Assembly: GCA_041743085.1 (NCBI GenBank)
Contig: JBGTNL010000108.1
Location: 133,959 to 197,958, forward strand
Origin: JAFMPW01 sp041743085
GTDB taxonomy: Bacteria; Bacteroidota; Bacteroidia; Flavobacteriales; Flavobacteriaceae
DNA: 64,000 bases
Direction: 5' to 3'
In this document: positions 1 to 8,332 of the stretch, in pieces
How the letters are laid out: each line of letters opens with the position of its first letter
Position numbering within the stretch: the stretch's first letter is position 1
Program-made: the position numbers and the translations under genes
Notes under the pieces: model-generated
The model's input: only the letters and a program-made list of their open reading frames with translations
Told to the model about the DNA's origin: nothing
The model's database searches: none

Positions 1-521
1 ATAATAACAATGCCAACCACCGATGCCAGACCGTCTATTCCATCAATGAGATTATAGGAATTTATAATTGTCAACATCATAAAGCCCCCGATGAGCAAAT
101 AGAGGTAGTACGGGATTTCGTTGATGTTTAAAAACCCGTTCAGGGAATCGATGGTAAAACTGCTATTGACCAGGATGAATGCAATAGCCGCCATTTGGGC
201 AACGAGCTTTGCTCCCGGGGAGAGGACCACCAGGTCGTCCTTTATCCCGATAATAAAAAGGACGGTGAGTCCCGGAATAATGTAGATAGCTTCATTAAAG
301 TTGGCTCTGTCCTCTATAAAAAAGAGGGCAAAAACCAGTGTATAAAAAAAAGCGATCCCCCCCAAGGTTGGTGTTTTCGTGCTATGCGAACTTCGCTGGT
401 TAGGATTGTCCATTAGCCTTTTGTACTCAACAACCCCGATTATTTTAGGTATTGTTAAATAGGTAAGGAGAAAGGCTCCTATGAATATTGCAACCGCGGT
501 TTCTAAAAAGTACAATGGCAT
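1..521 (-). CDS. WecA/MraY-family glycosyl-1-phosphate transferase (partial, 3' end outside window)
   Basis: The first 173 codons of an integral membrane enzyme that moves a sugar-1-phosphate from a UDP-sugar to undecaprenyl phosphate, the step that starts a lipid-linked repeat unit. I read it on the minus strand from ATG at 521-519. It has an N-terminal membrane segment, a basic loop with DNPNQRSSH followed by TPTLGG, the Mg-binding motif GIKDD near residue 90, and NLIDGIDGLA near residue 160. All are family hallmarks. The C-terminal half lies beyond base 1. It is the last gene seen of the minus-strand polysaccharide locus, 112 bp after the GT4 gene. The family is clear; the exact sugar is not. 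Confidence 0.88.
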   Translation of the reverse strand, partial: MPLYFLETAVAIFIGAFLLTYLTIPKIIGVVEYKRLMDNPNQRSSHSTKTPTLGGIAFFYTLVFALFFIEDRANFNEAIYIIPGLTVLFIIGIKDDLVVLSPGAKLVAQMAAIAFILVNSSFTIDSLNGFLNINEIPYYLYLLIGGFMMLTIINSYNLIDGIDGLASVVGIVI

Positions 522-633
522 CTTATTGAAAACAAAAATAGGGATATGGATTTACTTTTTAGAATATTATAAGTACAATCCGCACGGCAGGGATGGAGAA
601 TATGTTTCCCGCCAGTCTGGCAATTTGATTTTT

Positions 634-1896
634 TCAACGTCGCCGTGATCCCGGAACTGAGAAATGTAATTCCCTGAAGACGGTTATGTAATCCTGAGCT
701 AGTTTTTCATAGGTGAATTTAGAAGTCAGGCAGCTATACCCGTTTTGACCTTTTTCACTCCTTTGCGCTTCTGACCATTGTGCCATTTCAATGATTTTTT
801 CTTTGATATCCCCTCTATTCTCCGGCATGGACGTTAACCCGCAATTGGATACTTCAATGATGTTTTTCGGTATGTTGCAGGACATCAAAACCGGTTTTTT
901 GGCGAACATATACTCAAAGATTTTATTGGCTGAAACACCGTATTTGTAAAGGTCTAAATTGCGCCAACTCAAATACAGCACATCACATCGGTTATAAAAG
1001 GACATTAAATATTCCCGCTGAACAGTATCCAGAAATATGATATTGTAATTCCCTTCTGCCTCGGCAACCAATGACTCCTTTTCTCCGCCGTCACCTAAGA
1101 TTACCAGGTAATATTTAGACCCATTGAAGAAATCATTAAACGCCCTCACAATATATTCCATAGCATTTGCTTTCCCTAACGTACCAGCATAGCCAACAAT
1201 AAAAGCGTCTTTGTGACCAATATTCCTGACAAAATCCCAATTTTTATCCTGTTGATTTTCAGAAAAATTCTGCAAGTCAATCCCGTTTGAAATCCATTTA
1301 AAATTGAAGTCCTTTTTGCCCAGTAGTTCTTTAATGTGCTCATCGGAATTTTTAAGTACTGAAACGATGTAGTCCGCCTTTGAATAACATTTATACTCCA
1401 GGTGCTTTAATACATGAATAAATATACTCTTCTCCGAATAATTCCCAATCCTCATCGGCGTGAGGGGCCATAAATCCCTGGTTTCGAAAATAAATTTGCA
1501 TTTTGGATAAATCATTCTAAAGTACAATACATTGTAGACCGGTAACATGGGGGTTGAAGACAGTATAATGATATCGGGTTTTGGCAATCTGGTGAAAGGC
1601 GCCAAAAAACAAAGTTTAAAGAACAGCACCCAATTTATAATCCTTACAAAACTGCTTGATTGACTATACCCAAAACCTTTGATAACCAAGGTTCTGATAC
1701 GCCCATCTATAGTTTTAAGGAGTCCGCTCAGAGGAACTTTTCTCCTAGGATTATGTGAAAACGAAGAGGTAATCAAAGAAACATCATATCCATTTTTTAT
1801 AAACTCCGAACCAAGTGAATAATGCCTGCTATGACCATTCTCGCTTAGATCCGGAGTCGTCAGATGCTCATTGATTATCCAGATGTTTCCTGCCAT
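634..1896 (-). CDS. Glycosyltransferase family 4 (WbuB-like)
   Basis: A 420-residue GT-B fold glycosyltransferase, probably cytoplasmic and acting on a nucleotide sugar and a lipid-linked acceptor. The N-terminal half has the donor/acceptor cleft pattern of WbuB-type enzymes (INEHLTTPDLSENGHSRHY, then FETRDLWPLTP near residue 140). The C-terminal half has VGYAGTLGKANAMEYI near 235 and ANKIFEYMFAKKPVL near 325, the region that binds the nucleotide sugar. It starts 5 bp after the epimerase stop codon, so the two are co-transcribed. WbuB-type enzymes often use N-acetylated amino sugars, which would suit the product of the neighbouring epimerase; the substrate is inferred. Confidence 0.85.
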   Translation of the reverse strand: MAGNIWIINEHLTTPDLSENGHSRHYSLGSEFIKNGYDVSLITSSFSHNPRRKVPLSGLLKTIDGRIRTLVIKGFGYSQSSSFVRIINWVLFFKLCFLAPFTRLPKPDIIILSSTPMLPVYNVLYFRMIYPKCKFIFETRDLWPLTPMRIGNYSEKSIFIHVLKHLEYKCYSKADYIVSVLKNSDEHIKELLGKKDFNFKWISNGIDLQNFSENQQDKNWDFVRNIGHKDAFIVGYAGTLGKANAMEYIVRAFNDFFNGSKYYLVILGDGGEKESLVAEAEGNYNIIFLDTVQREYLMSFYNRCDVLYLSWRNLDLYKYGVSANKIFEYMFAKKPVLMSCNIPKNIIEVSNCGLTSMPENRGDIKEKIIEMAQWSEAQRSEKGQNGYSCLTSKFTYEKLAQDYITVFRELHFSVPGSRRR

Positions 1897-1901
1897 GTGA
1901 A

Positions 1902-2999
1902 CTATCCTTTTTCGATATCCGAAATTAATTCAGCCACAATGGCATTCCCAGAATTACCGTCTCCGTATAAGTTCATATCAAAACTTATATCGGCATTGGA
2001 TATCTTGTGGAATGTTTTGGAAATGAGTTCCTTATCAGACCCTGTTAAAAAATTAACGCCATTGATAATCAGTTCCACCCATTCCGTTTCTTCTCGTAAG
2101 GTTATGCAGGGCTTTTTAAAGAAAAAAGCCTCTTTTTGTAAGCCTCCACTATCGGTCATTATCAAGGAACAATTTTTAAGCATCCATATCATTTCAAAGT
2201 AACCCACTGGATCCAATATCTGAATTTGTGGTCCCGGGGCTATTCCATAACGCTTCAATTTGCCCACCGTTCTTGGATGCAAAGGTAAAACCACCTTATA
2301 CTGAGAGGATATTTCTCCCAGAGCTTCAAAAATATCCGATAATTTTTTTTCATCATCCGTGTTCTCCTGCCTGTGTACGGTACATAAAATAAATTCCTGT
2401 TCTGGATTGAGTTCATCCGGCTTTGCGGCTTTGTCGGTATAAAATAGGGCGGCATCCTGCATTACATCTCCACTATTGACCCTTTTTATGTCCAATTGGC
2501 CGTAACCTTCCTTGTCAAGATTCTCCATTGCTGTTTCTGTGGGGCAAAACAAAATATCGCTAATTCTATCAGTCAAAATTCTGTTTATTTCCTCCGGCAT
2601 TTTCATATTGAAAGAGCGCAAGCCTGCCTCTACATGTGCAACTTTGATATGTAACTTCTTGGCAGCCAAAGCCCCCGCCAAAGTAGAGTTGGTATCCCCA
2701 TAAACAAGCACCCAATCTGGTTTTTCTTCCAGAAGTATTTCTTCAATTTTCTCCAACATTTTTCCGGTCATCGCACCGTGGGAAAGACTGTTGATCTCCA
2801 AGTTAAAGTGCGGCCTGGGAATGTCCATTTGATCAAAAAAAACCGAACTCATATTTTCATCAAAATGCTGGCCCGTATGTATTATTTTTTCAATGATTTT
2901 TTCACAATCAACCTTCTGGTTGTGTTGCGCAATGGCTCTGCTGACCACGGCTGCTTTAACAAACTGAGGTCGTGCTCCAACTACGGTAATTAACTTCAT
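1902..2999 (-). CDS. wecB: Non-hydrolysing UDP-N-acetylglucosamine 2-epimerase family (WecB/WbpI type)
   Basis: A 365-residue cytoplasmic enzyme that inverts C2 of a UDP-HexNAc. The N-terminus TVVGARPQFVKAAVVSRAI, the HTGQHFDENMS segment, VYGDTNSTLAGALAA, HVEAGLRSFN, MPEEINRILTD and LTDSGGLQKEAF-like (here MTDSGGLQKEA near 280) are the family signature in order. The GARPQF start is closer to WbpI-like epimerases, which act on UDP-2,3-diacetamido-2,3-dideoxyglucuronate, than to WecB GTRPE. Since wbpB, wbpD, the wbpE remnant and the WbpG/HisH/HisF trio lie in the same locus, the WbpI reaction is a good alternative to plain UDP-ManNAc synthesis. It starts a short minus-strand unit and faces the DUF4956 cassette across a 241-bp divergent spacer. 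Confidence 0.88.
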   Translation of the reverse strand: MKLITVVGARPQFVKAAVVSRAIAQHNQKVDCEKIIEKIIHTGQHFDENMSSVFFDQMDIPRPHFNLEINSLSHGAMTGKMLEKIEEILLEEKPDWVLVYGDTNSTLAGALAAKKLHIKVAHVEAGLRSFNMKMPEEINRILTDRISDILFCPTETAMENLDKEGYGQLDIKRVNSGDVMQDAALFYTDKAAKPDELNPEQEFILCTVHRQENTDDEKKLSDIFEALGEISSQYKVVLPLHPRTVGKLKRYGIAPGPQIQILDPVGYFEMIWMLKNCSLIMTDSGGLQKEAFFFKKPCITLREETEWVELIINGVNFLTGSDKELISKTFHKISNADISFDMNLYGDGNSGNAIVAELISDIEKG

Positions 3000-3034
3000 T
3001 GGCTGTATTTAAAATGGAAGTTCAGGAATGCGAC

Positions 3035-3042
3035 CAAAAATA
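3035..3042 (-). promoter_or_regulatory. Candidate Bacteroidota -7 element for the epimerase unit
   Basis: On the minus strand this reads TATTTTTG, an exact match to TAnnTTTG, about 36 bp before the epimerase start. No convincing -33 TTTG lies at the usual distance, so this is a motif match only. The spacer 3000-3240 is the divergent region between the epimerase and the DUF4956 gene and is very AT-rich on the DUF4956 side. Confidence 0.35.
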
Positions 3043-3240
3043 GCACTTAATAGGCCATTTTGATTTAAAACTTGCCTTTTTCTTAATGGTTTGTTCTTTT
3101 ATAGTTCAGGGACAATTTCTTGATTGCAGATCGATAGCAGCTAGAACGGATTAAAAAGTGGGTTATATTTTTTTTAGCCACTTATGTTTTCTTTATTTGT
3201 ATTATTAAAATGTCAATTAATATTTAATTTTATTTAAGGA

Positions 3241-3930
3241 ATGAACAACCTCCTGGAACAATTAAACTTTAATACAGATGAAACCTTTTCAATTGCAAAC
3301 TACGGGTTGAATATTGTTTTGTGTTCCGTACTGCTATTCCTTCTTTCCTTGGTATATGTCAGATATGGGAGGTCATTGTCAAATAGATTTCAACTATCAA
3401 AGGTTTTGATTTTGGTGGGGGTCACTACTTTTATAATTATCAGTATCGTAAAATCTTCCCTGGCGCTCTCATTAGGGTTGGTAGGGGCCCTGTCTATAAT
3501 TCGTTTTAGAACAGCCATAAAAGAACCGGAGGAATTGGGCTACTTTTTTATGGCGATAGCTATTGGCCTCGGATTTGGTGCAGACCAACCGGCACCAACG
3601 ATTATTGGAACCCTGGTGCTTTTTATTATTATTTATTTGTCTAACCGGAAAAAGACCAGGGATACTATTAATCAAAACCTCATTATCAATATGGCCGGGG
3701 CTGATAAAAAGGATATTTTAGGAATTCAATCGCAGATCGCTGAAATTATTTCAGCGCATTCCTCGCGTACAGAGTTAATTCGCCTTAATAAAAATAAAGA
3801 CAGCCTGGATTTTAATTTTTTGGTGGTATTAAAAGATTTCAATGACGTAAACCAAATTACAGAAGCCATCACAACTTTGGACAATGAGGTTTCCCTAACC
3901 TTCATCGACAGTAAAAATATGACCATTTAG
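3241..3930 (+). CDS. DUF4956 family inner-membrane protein
   Basis: A 229-residue protein with four hydrophobic segments in the first 130 residues and a soluble C-terminal domain. The stretch SLGLVGALSIIRFRTAIKEP, followed by EELGYFFMAIAIGLG near residues 85-115, is the core signature of DUF4956. Its biochemical role is unknown. Family members are commonly encoded beside VTC-domain polyphosphate polymerases and CotH proteins, as here. The CotH gene follows after 21 bp, so they form one operon. I infer a membrane partner of the VTC protein, for example an anchor or a channel for its product. The start ATG follows an A-rich stretch and has no strong ribosome site, as is usual in this phylum. 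Confidence 0.88.
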   Translation: MNNLLEQLNFNTDETFSIANYGLNIVLCSVLLFLLSLVYVRYGRSLSNRFQLSKVLILVGVTTFIIISIVKSSLALSLGLVGALSIIRFRTAIKEPEELGYFFMAIAIGLGFGADQPAPTIIGTLVLFIIIYLSNRKKTRDTINQNLIINMAGADKKDILGIQSQIAEIISAHSSRTELIRLNKNKDSLDFNFLVVLKDFNDVNQITEAITTLDNEVSLTFIDSKNMTI

Positions 3931-3951
3931 GAGTCGCCGAAACATGAAAAA

Positions 3952-6951
3952 ATGCTAGTTAATTCGAAGAAAAAGGATCATATAAGTAAATTTTTCGTCT
4001 GGGCTGCCCTGGCCATTCTGGTCTTGCTGGCTGTAAAATTTATCGTTCAATCCCAGGGCACCCTTGATTGGGGCGGTCGTGACCCCGTTACGGACCCCGG
4101 CAGCACCCCTACAGCTATCCGGTCATCACTGTATACGGAGGATCTGATTTCTCTTGAGAAAAATAAAATCTATAAGGAGGGTAATCTCTCCCTCTACCTA
4201 AATAACGAACTTGGAACCCCCACATTATTGGTGGTATATTCAGATTCCATTAGTGACCTGCAAAGAAACGGCAGGTTTTTAGTCTTTCTCTATCTTAAAG
4301 ATCCCTCAAAATGGCGTAATATAAATGCGAAATGGGATCATATTTTGCTTACAAAAGAGCAATTGACCCCGACTAAAAAGATAATTAACGATACCACCCG
4401 TTACCTTTTTAAGTTTGGCTTGGACCATCCGTATTTTTCAATAGATAATCTGGATGAATTGGAATTTGTAAGGCATACTAGAGAATTAGGAAGATTTGAA
4501 GATATTAAGGTCAGTCCGGATGACCTTTCTTACAAATATGATATTTCAAATACACTTGGCAAATTAAGAATCTCCATGAAAGCCTCACAATTTACCAAAA
4601 TTGCCAATAAAAGAGGGGAGGCTTTAAAATCAGGAATACTCATAACCAGCGACGATGATCTCGTAAATGCCCGTATTAGAACAGAAGGGAAAAACAATAT
4701 CCCGGCAAAGATTCGGTTAAAAGGCGATTGGACAGATCATTTGGATCATCCCTCAAAATGGTCTTACCGTATTATGCCGGAGGGGGAAGAGACTATTTTC
4801 AGAATGCGAAAATTCTCCCTACAACATCCTAAATCCCGTAATTACTTATGGGAATGGTTATTTAATAAGGTAGTAAAGGATAACGGGTTAGTAGGTTTAC
4901 GGTATGATTTTCTGAATGTTGATCTTAAGATCGTTGATAAAGATTCTACAATTCCCATGGGTATTATGGCGATGGAAGAGAGTTTTGATAAAATTCTTAT
5001 TGAAAACAACCGAAGAAGGGAGGGGTTGATCCTTGGATTTGATGAATCTGCTATTTGGGATGAACGAAAACAGGTTATGGACCTGAATCTTAATTATCCT
5101 GAAGATGTAGATTTGCCAAAAGCCGGGGAGCTTCCTGTAAAGGTTTATAACGAAAATAAAAGCCTACGTTCGCCCGTACTGTCCAGGCAATTTGAGGTAG
5201 CCAAAAATTTATTTCTGGGCCTTAGGGACGGGGAATTAGAACTATCCGAGGCCTTTGATGTGGATAAATTAACGCGTTATATTGCCCTGTCCAATTTATT
5301 CGGTGGCCAGCATGGTTTGCATATAGAAAATATCCGGATTTACTATAACCCGGTAACCAATAAATTGGAGCCTGTTTCGTTCGACTCCAATTCAGGATAT
5401 GAGCTCAAATTATTGAATGAATACCCCATAGGCATTCATGACGATTTGTTCCGGGAGAAATTGGTAGCGAACTATGAATTGGTTTCCTCTGAAAAATTTA
5501 TCGATGAGATTGTCCGTAAATACGAAGATGAGTTAAATGAGCTTTCCTTAAATCTCACAGGGGAATTTAATGATGCAGCTCTGGATTTTGGTGTGCTCCA
5601 ACACAACGCTAATTTCATTAAGAAGAAGATTCATCCGGCTAATCTTGTGCGTTCTTCGCTTTTATCCTATGGCCAGGATTCTATGGAAATAGAACTTATG
5701 AATATTTCTGACTTTCCTGTGGTAATAGAGGATTTGGTACTTGAGAATAAAAAGTCTCTGAATAAAAACAAAAAGACACTTATAATTGGACCGCGGGATA
5801 CGGCAAATTTTAAATTTCAATTGAAGAGATCATTCAACAACGCCTTCGTGTCAAAAAAAAATAAGGAGGGTGGCTTCAGATATCCGAAAGATCTGGGAAA
5901 AATCCGATTGAGCCACCATTTGCTGGGTTCCGGTGCCAAGAAATACAGCCCTATAGCGGCATTTAATTCCAATCTTGACGAAGATGCCATATCGGCGATG
6001 CAGTTAAGAACCAATTTCGGAGATTTTGATTTTATCATTCCGGATGAAAAGGCAAAAATCCTAACCTTTAAAAAGGGAAGCCATAGTATAGACAGAGTGG
6101 TCCATATACCATCGGATTATATCATTGAGATTGAAGCGGGATTTGAATTAAACCTCCGGAATAATGCCTCTATAATTTCCTATTCTCCGTGGCTTGCCAG
6201 GGGAACGAAGGATGAGCCAATCCGTTTCTTTTCAGAGGATAGTACGGGTGGGGGTATTTTTATTTCCTCCCCCGAACAAAAATCTGTCCTGACACATACC
6301 TATTTTACCAATCTTTCCGTTCCCGAGACCAACTATTGGTCCCTTAGCGGCTCGGTGAATTTTAATGAAACAACGGTTGAATTAAGCAACTGTATTTTTG
6401 AAAAGAACCGGTCCGAGGATGCATTGAATATCATCAGGTCCGATTTTATGATGGACTCCATACAGTTTAAGAGCACGTATTCCGATGCTTTTGACGGGGA
6501 TTTTGTAAAAGGCAGGATCACCAATTCTGTTTTTACAGATTCCGGAAATGATGGCATTGATATTTCCGGTTCGGATATTACGGTTCAGAATATAACGATT
6601 GTAAATCCGTCCGATAAGGGAATGAGCGCCGGGGAGGGTAGCACCATTAGCGGAAATGCCATCGAAATCAGGGACGGGGAGATTGGTTTGGTGAGTAAGG
6701 ACCTCTCGCGTATTACAATTTCGGATATCGCCATCCTTAACACCAGATTGGCCATCTCATGTTTCCAGAAGAAAAGTGAATACGGCCCGGGACTGATCGA
6801 TTTAAAGGATGTGCGGTTTTCGGGTAATGAGGTATCCTACCTAATTGAACCGAATTCCGATCTTATTATTGATAATAAACTCATCCTTGAAAAAACCGAG
6901 GGGGTTATTGAAAAGATGTATGGTAATGAATATGGTAAAAGCAGTCAATGA
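3952..6951 (+). CDS. CotH-like kinase domain protein with C-terminal parallel beta-helix
   Basis: A 999-residue envelope protein. One N-terminal membrane segment lies at about residues 14-34, after a basic stretch, so the bulk is probably periplasmic. Residues about 200-520 resemble the CotH kinase fold: RLKGDWTDHLDHPSKWSYR near 255, then HIENIRIYYNP and EPVSFDSNSGYELK near 460-485, which match the conserved NxxxY and DxD-like metal-binding part of CotH. Residues about 690-960 have the repeating short strands (FTDSGNDGIDISGSDITVQN and similar) of a right-handed parallel beta-helix. CotH proteins of spores and fungi phosphorylate or attach secreted proteins. The link to VTC and DUF4956 genes recurs in other bacteria. 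The stop codon overlaps the VTC gene start by some 20 bp. The kinase assignment is by motif; activity is not shown. Confidence 0.82.
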   Translation: MLVNSKKKDHISKFFVWAALAILVLLAVKFIVQSQGTLDWGGRDPVTDPGSTPTAIRSSLYTEDLISLEKNKIYKEGNLSLYLNNELGTPTLLVVYSDSISDLQRNGRFLVFLYLKDPSKWRNINAKWDHILLTKEQLTPTKKIINDTTRYLFKFGLDHPYFSIDNLDELEFVRHTRELGRFEDIKVSPDDLSYKYDISNTLGKLRISMKASQFTKIANKRGEALKSGILITSDDDLVNARIRTEGKNNIPAKIRLKGDWTDHLDHPSKWSYRIMPEGEETIFRMRKFSLQHPKSRNYLWEWLFNKVVKDNGLVGLRYDFLNVDLKIVDKDSTIPMGIMAMEESFDKILIENNRRREGLILGFDESAIWDERKQVMDLNLNYPEDVDLPKAGELPVKVYNENKSLRSPVLSRQFEVAKNLFLGLRDGELELSEAFDVDKLTRYIALSNLFGGQHGLHIENIRIYYNPVTNKLEPVSFDSNSGYELKLLNEYPIGIHDDLFREKLVANYELVSSEKFIDEIVRKYEDELNELSLNLTGEFNDAALDFGVLQHNANFIKKKIHPANLVRSSLLSYGQDSMEIELMNISDFPVVIEDLVLENKKSLNKNKKTLIIGPRDTANFKFQLKRSFNNAFVSKKNKEGGFRYPKDLGKIRLSHHLLGSGAKKYSPIAAFNSNLDEDAISAMQLRTNFGDFDFIIPDEKAKILTFKKGSHSIDRVVHIPSDYIIEIEAGFELNLRNNASIISYSPWLARGTKDEPIRFFSEDSTGGGIFISSPEQKSVLTHTYFTNLSVPETNYWSLSGSVNFNETTVELSNCIFEKNRSEDALNIIRSDFMMDSIQFKSTYSDAFDGDFVKGRITNSVFTDSGNDGIDISGSDITVQNITIVNPSDKGMSAGEGSTISGNAIEIRDGEIGLVSKDLSRITISDIAILNTRLAISCFQKKSEYGPGLIDLKDVRFSGNEVSYLIEPNSDLIIDNKLILEKTEGVIEKMYGNEYGKSSQ

Positions 6952-7654
6952 GTCAAAAACAGCTGTTCCGTATGGTGGCAACTTACGGCATGAGCGGAAA
7001 TTTGTATATGAAAACTGTTATGTAGATGACATTATTGGACGGGTATATCTGAATCCGTTTGGATTCAAGGAGGTATTTTACAAGAGAAAGGTTAACAATA
7101 TTTATTTTGACGATGCAAATTTCAATTTTTACAAACAGAATGTTGCCGGGGTTGCCAACCGGAAAAAGCTGCGGCTAAGATGGTATGGGTACGAAACCGC
7201 GGTTATTAAGGATCCCAGCATTGAGATCAAAATAAAAAAGGGTGAAGCCGGGGATAAGATCACCTATAAATTCAGGGACAACTACAACCTCAATCAGCAG
7301 ACTTCCAATGATATTCATCAAGCCCTGATCGCTGCCACGGCAGAACAACAACAATTACACAATGTGCTGCAACTTCTACATCCCGCCTTATTAAACACTT
7401 ATGTGCGGAGGTATTTTCTATCATTTTGTGGGAATTTCCGGATTACGGTAGATTTTAACCAGGAATTTTTTAATCCCAATTATCAATCCTACGTTGCCGG
7501 TAAGTTCAATATTGACGACATAATCCTGGAACTAAAATATGTTCTTGATTCCGACACCGAGGCCAGGGAGGTTACTCAATACATAGATGCCAGGTTATCA
7601 AAAAACTCCAAATATGTAAGGGGTATTAATTTATTATATCATCCGGAATTTTGA
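6926..7654 (+). CDS. VTC-domain polyphosphate polymerase family protein
   Basis: A cytoplasmic tunnel-fold enzyme family (yeast Vtc4 is the type) that makes polyphosphate from ATP. Seen here are LRHERKFVYE at the N-terminus, NNIYFDDANFNFYKQNVAG followed by the basic strand RKKLRLRWYG, EIKIKKG, a second basic segment RRYFLSFCGNFRITVDF and LELKY near the end. These alternating E-x-K and R-x-R strands are the triphosphate-tunnel pattern of the VTC domain. There are no membrane segments and no SPX domain, so it would need a membrane partner, probably DUF4956. Three in-frame ATGs (6920, 6926, 6932) sit inside the end of the CotH gene; the exact start among them is uncertain. The overlap indicates translational coupling. 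Confidence 0.85.
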   Translation: MNMVKAVNESKTAVPYGGNLRHERKFVYENCYVDDIIGRVYLNPFGFKEVFYKRKVNNIYFDDANFNFYKQNVAGVANRKKLRLRWYGYETAVIKDPSIEIKIKKGEAGDKITYKFRDNYNLNQQTSNDIHQALIAATAEQQQLHNVLQLLHPALLNTYVRRYFLSFCGNFRITVDFNQEFFNPNYQSYVAGKFNIDDIILELKYVLDSDTEAREVTQYIDARLSKNSKYVRGINLLYHPEF

Positions 7655-7668
7655 ACGGGGTACTGCCG

Positions 7669-8325
7669 ATGGAAAAGTATAAATTGCCCTGGCTAATCTT
7701 AAACTTCCCCTTTAAAAAAACCTTAAGGCTATCATCGCAATTTATACCGGCAATCTGTCTCTTCCTCTGGGGATGCGGCACGGGAAAAGACTACTACCAC
7801 TTAAGCACCTTTGTAACCGACAAGACCATTAATGCCGTTGTTGAGATCCCTGGGGGCACTAATAAGAAATTTGAGTATGATCAAAATTTGGGAAATTTTG
7901 TTATCGATAAAAAAAACAATGTGGAGCGAGTGATCGATTTTCTGCCCTACCCGGCCAACTACGGCTTTATCCCCTCAACGCATTCAAATGCCGATGAAGG
8001 AGGGGATGGAGATGCTCTGGATATCCTCGTCCTTTCGGAAGCTCTAAAAACAGGAACGGTCATTGAAACTGTCCCCATAGCTGTTTTAAAATTGATAGAT
8101 GATGGGGAGGAGGATTATAAGATTATTGCAGTACCGGCAAAAGAAGAGCTGCGTATCATTAATGCTTTAACGTATAACGAACTATCTTTGAACTATCCGG
8201 GGCTGGTCTCTATACTTGAAACCTGGTTTTTAAATTACAATAAAACAGACCCGGCCACAGTGAAAGGTTGGGGTAATGAAAATGAGGCACTAATGGAAAT
8301 AAAAAAGCACCTTAAAAACAATTGA
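7669..8325 (+). CDS. Family I inorganic pyrophosphatase, predicted exported lipoprotein
   Basis: A 218-residue enzyme that should split pyrophosphate into two phosphates. Motifs of soluble family I pyrophosphatase are all present: EIPGGTNKKFEYD near 59-71, PANYGFIPST near 95-104, the metal-binding DGDALD with Asp113, Asp115 and Asp118, then DDGEEDYKIIAVP. What is odd is the N-terminus: a basic region, a hydrophobic stretch and a lipobox ending LFLWGC at Cys36, so the mature enzyme is likely a lipoprotein outside the cytoplasm. The usual late HFFxxYK is WFLNYNK. I chose the ATG at 7669; an upstream TTG at 7651 would overlap the VTC gene stop. It sits 14 bp after VTC in the same operon. Confidence 0.85.
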   Translation: MEKYKLPWLILNFPFKKTLRLSSQFIPAICLFLWGCGTGKDYYHLSTFVTDKTINAVVEIPGGTNKKFEYDQNLGNFVIDKKNNVERVIDFLPYPANYGFIPSTHSNADEGGDGDALDILVLSEALKTGTVIETVPIAVLKLIDDGEEDYKIIAVPAKEELRIINALTYNELSLNYPGLVSILETWFLNYNKTDPATVKGWGNENEALMEIKKHLKNN

Positions 8326-8332
8326 ATCGGCA

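Noticed and set aside
1..521. Plus-strand 73-codon frame at 195-416
   Set aside because: It lies opposite the clearly coding WecA-like gene and has no supporting feature.
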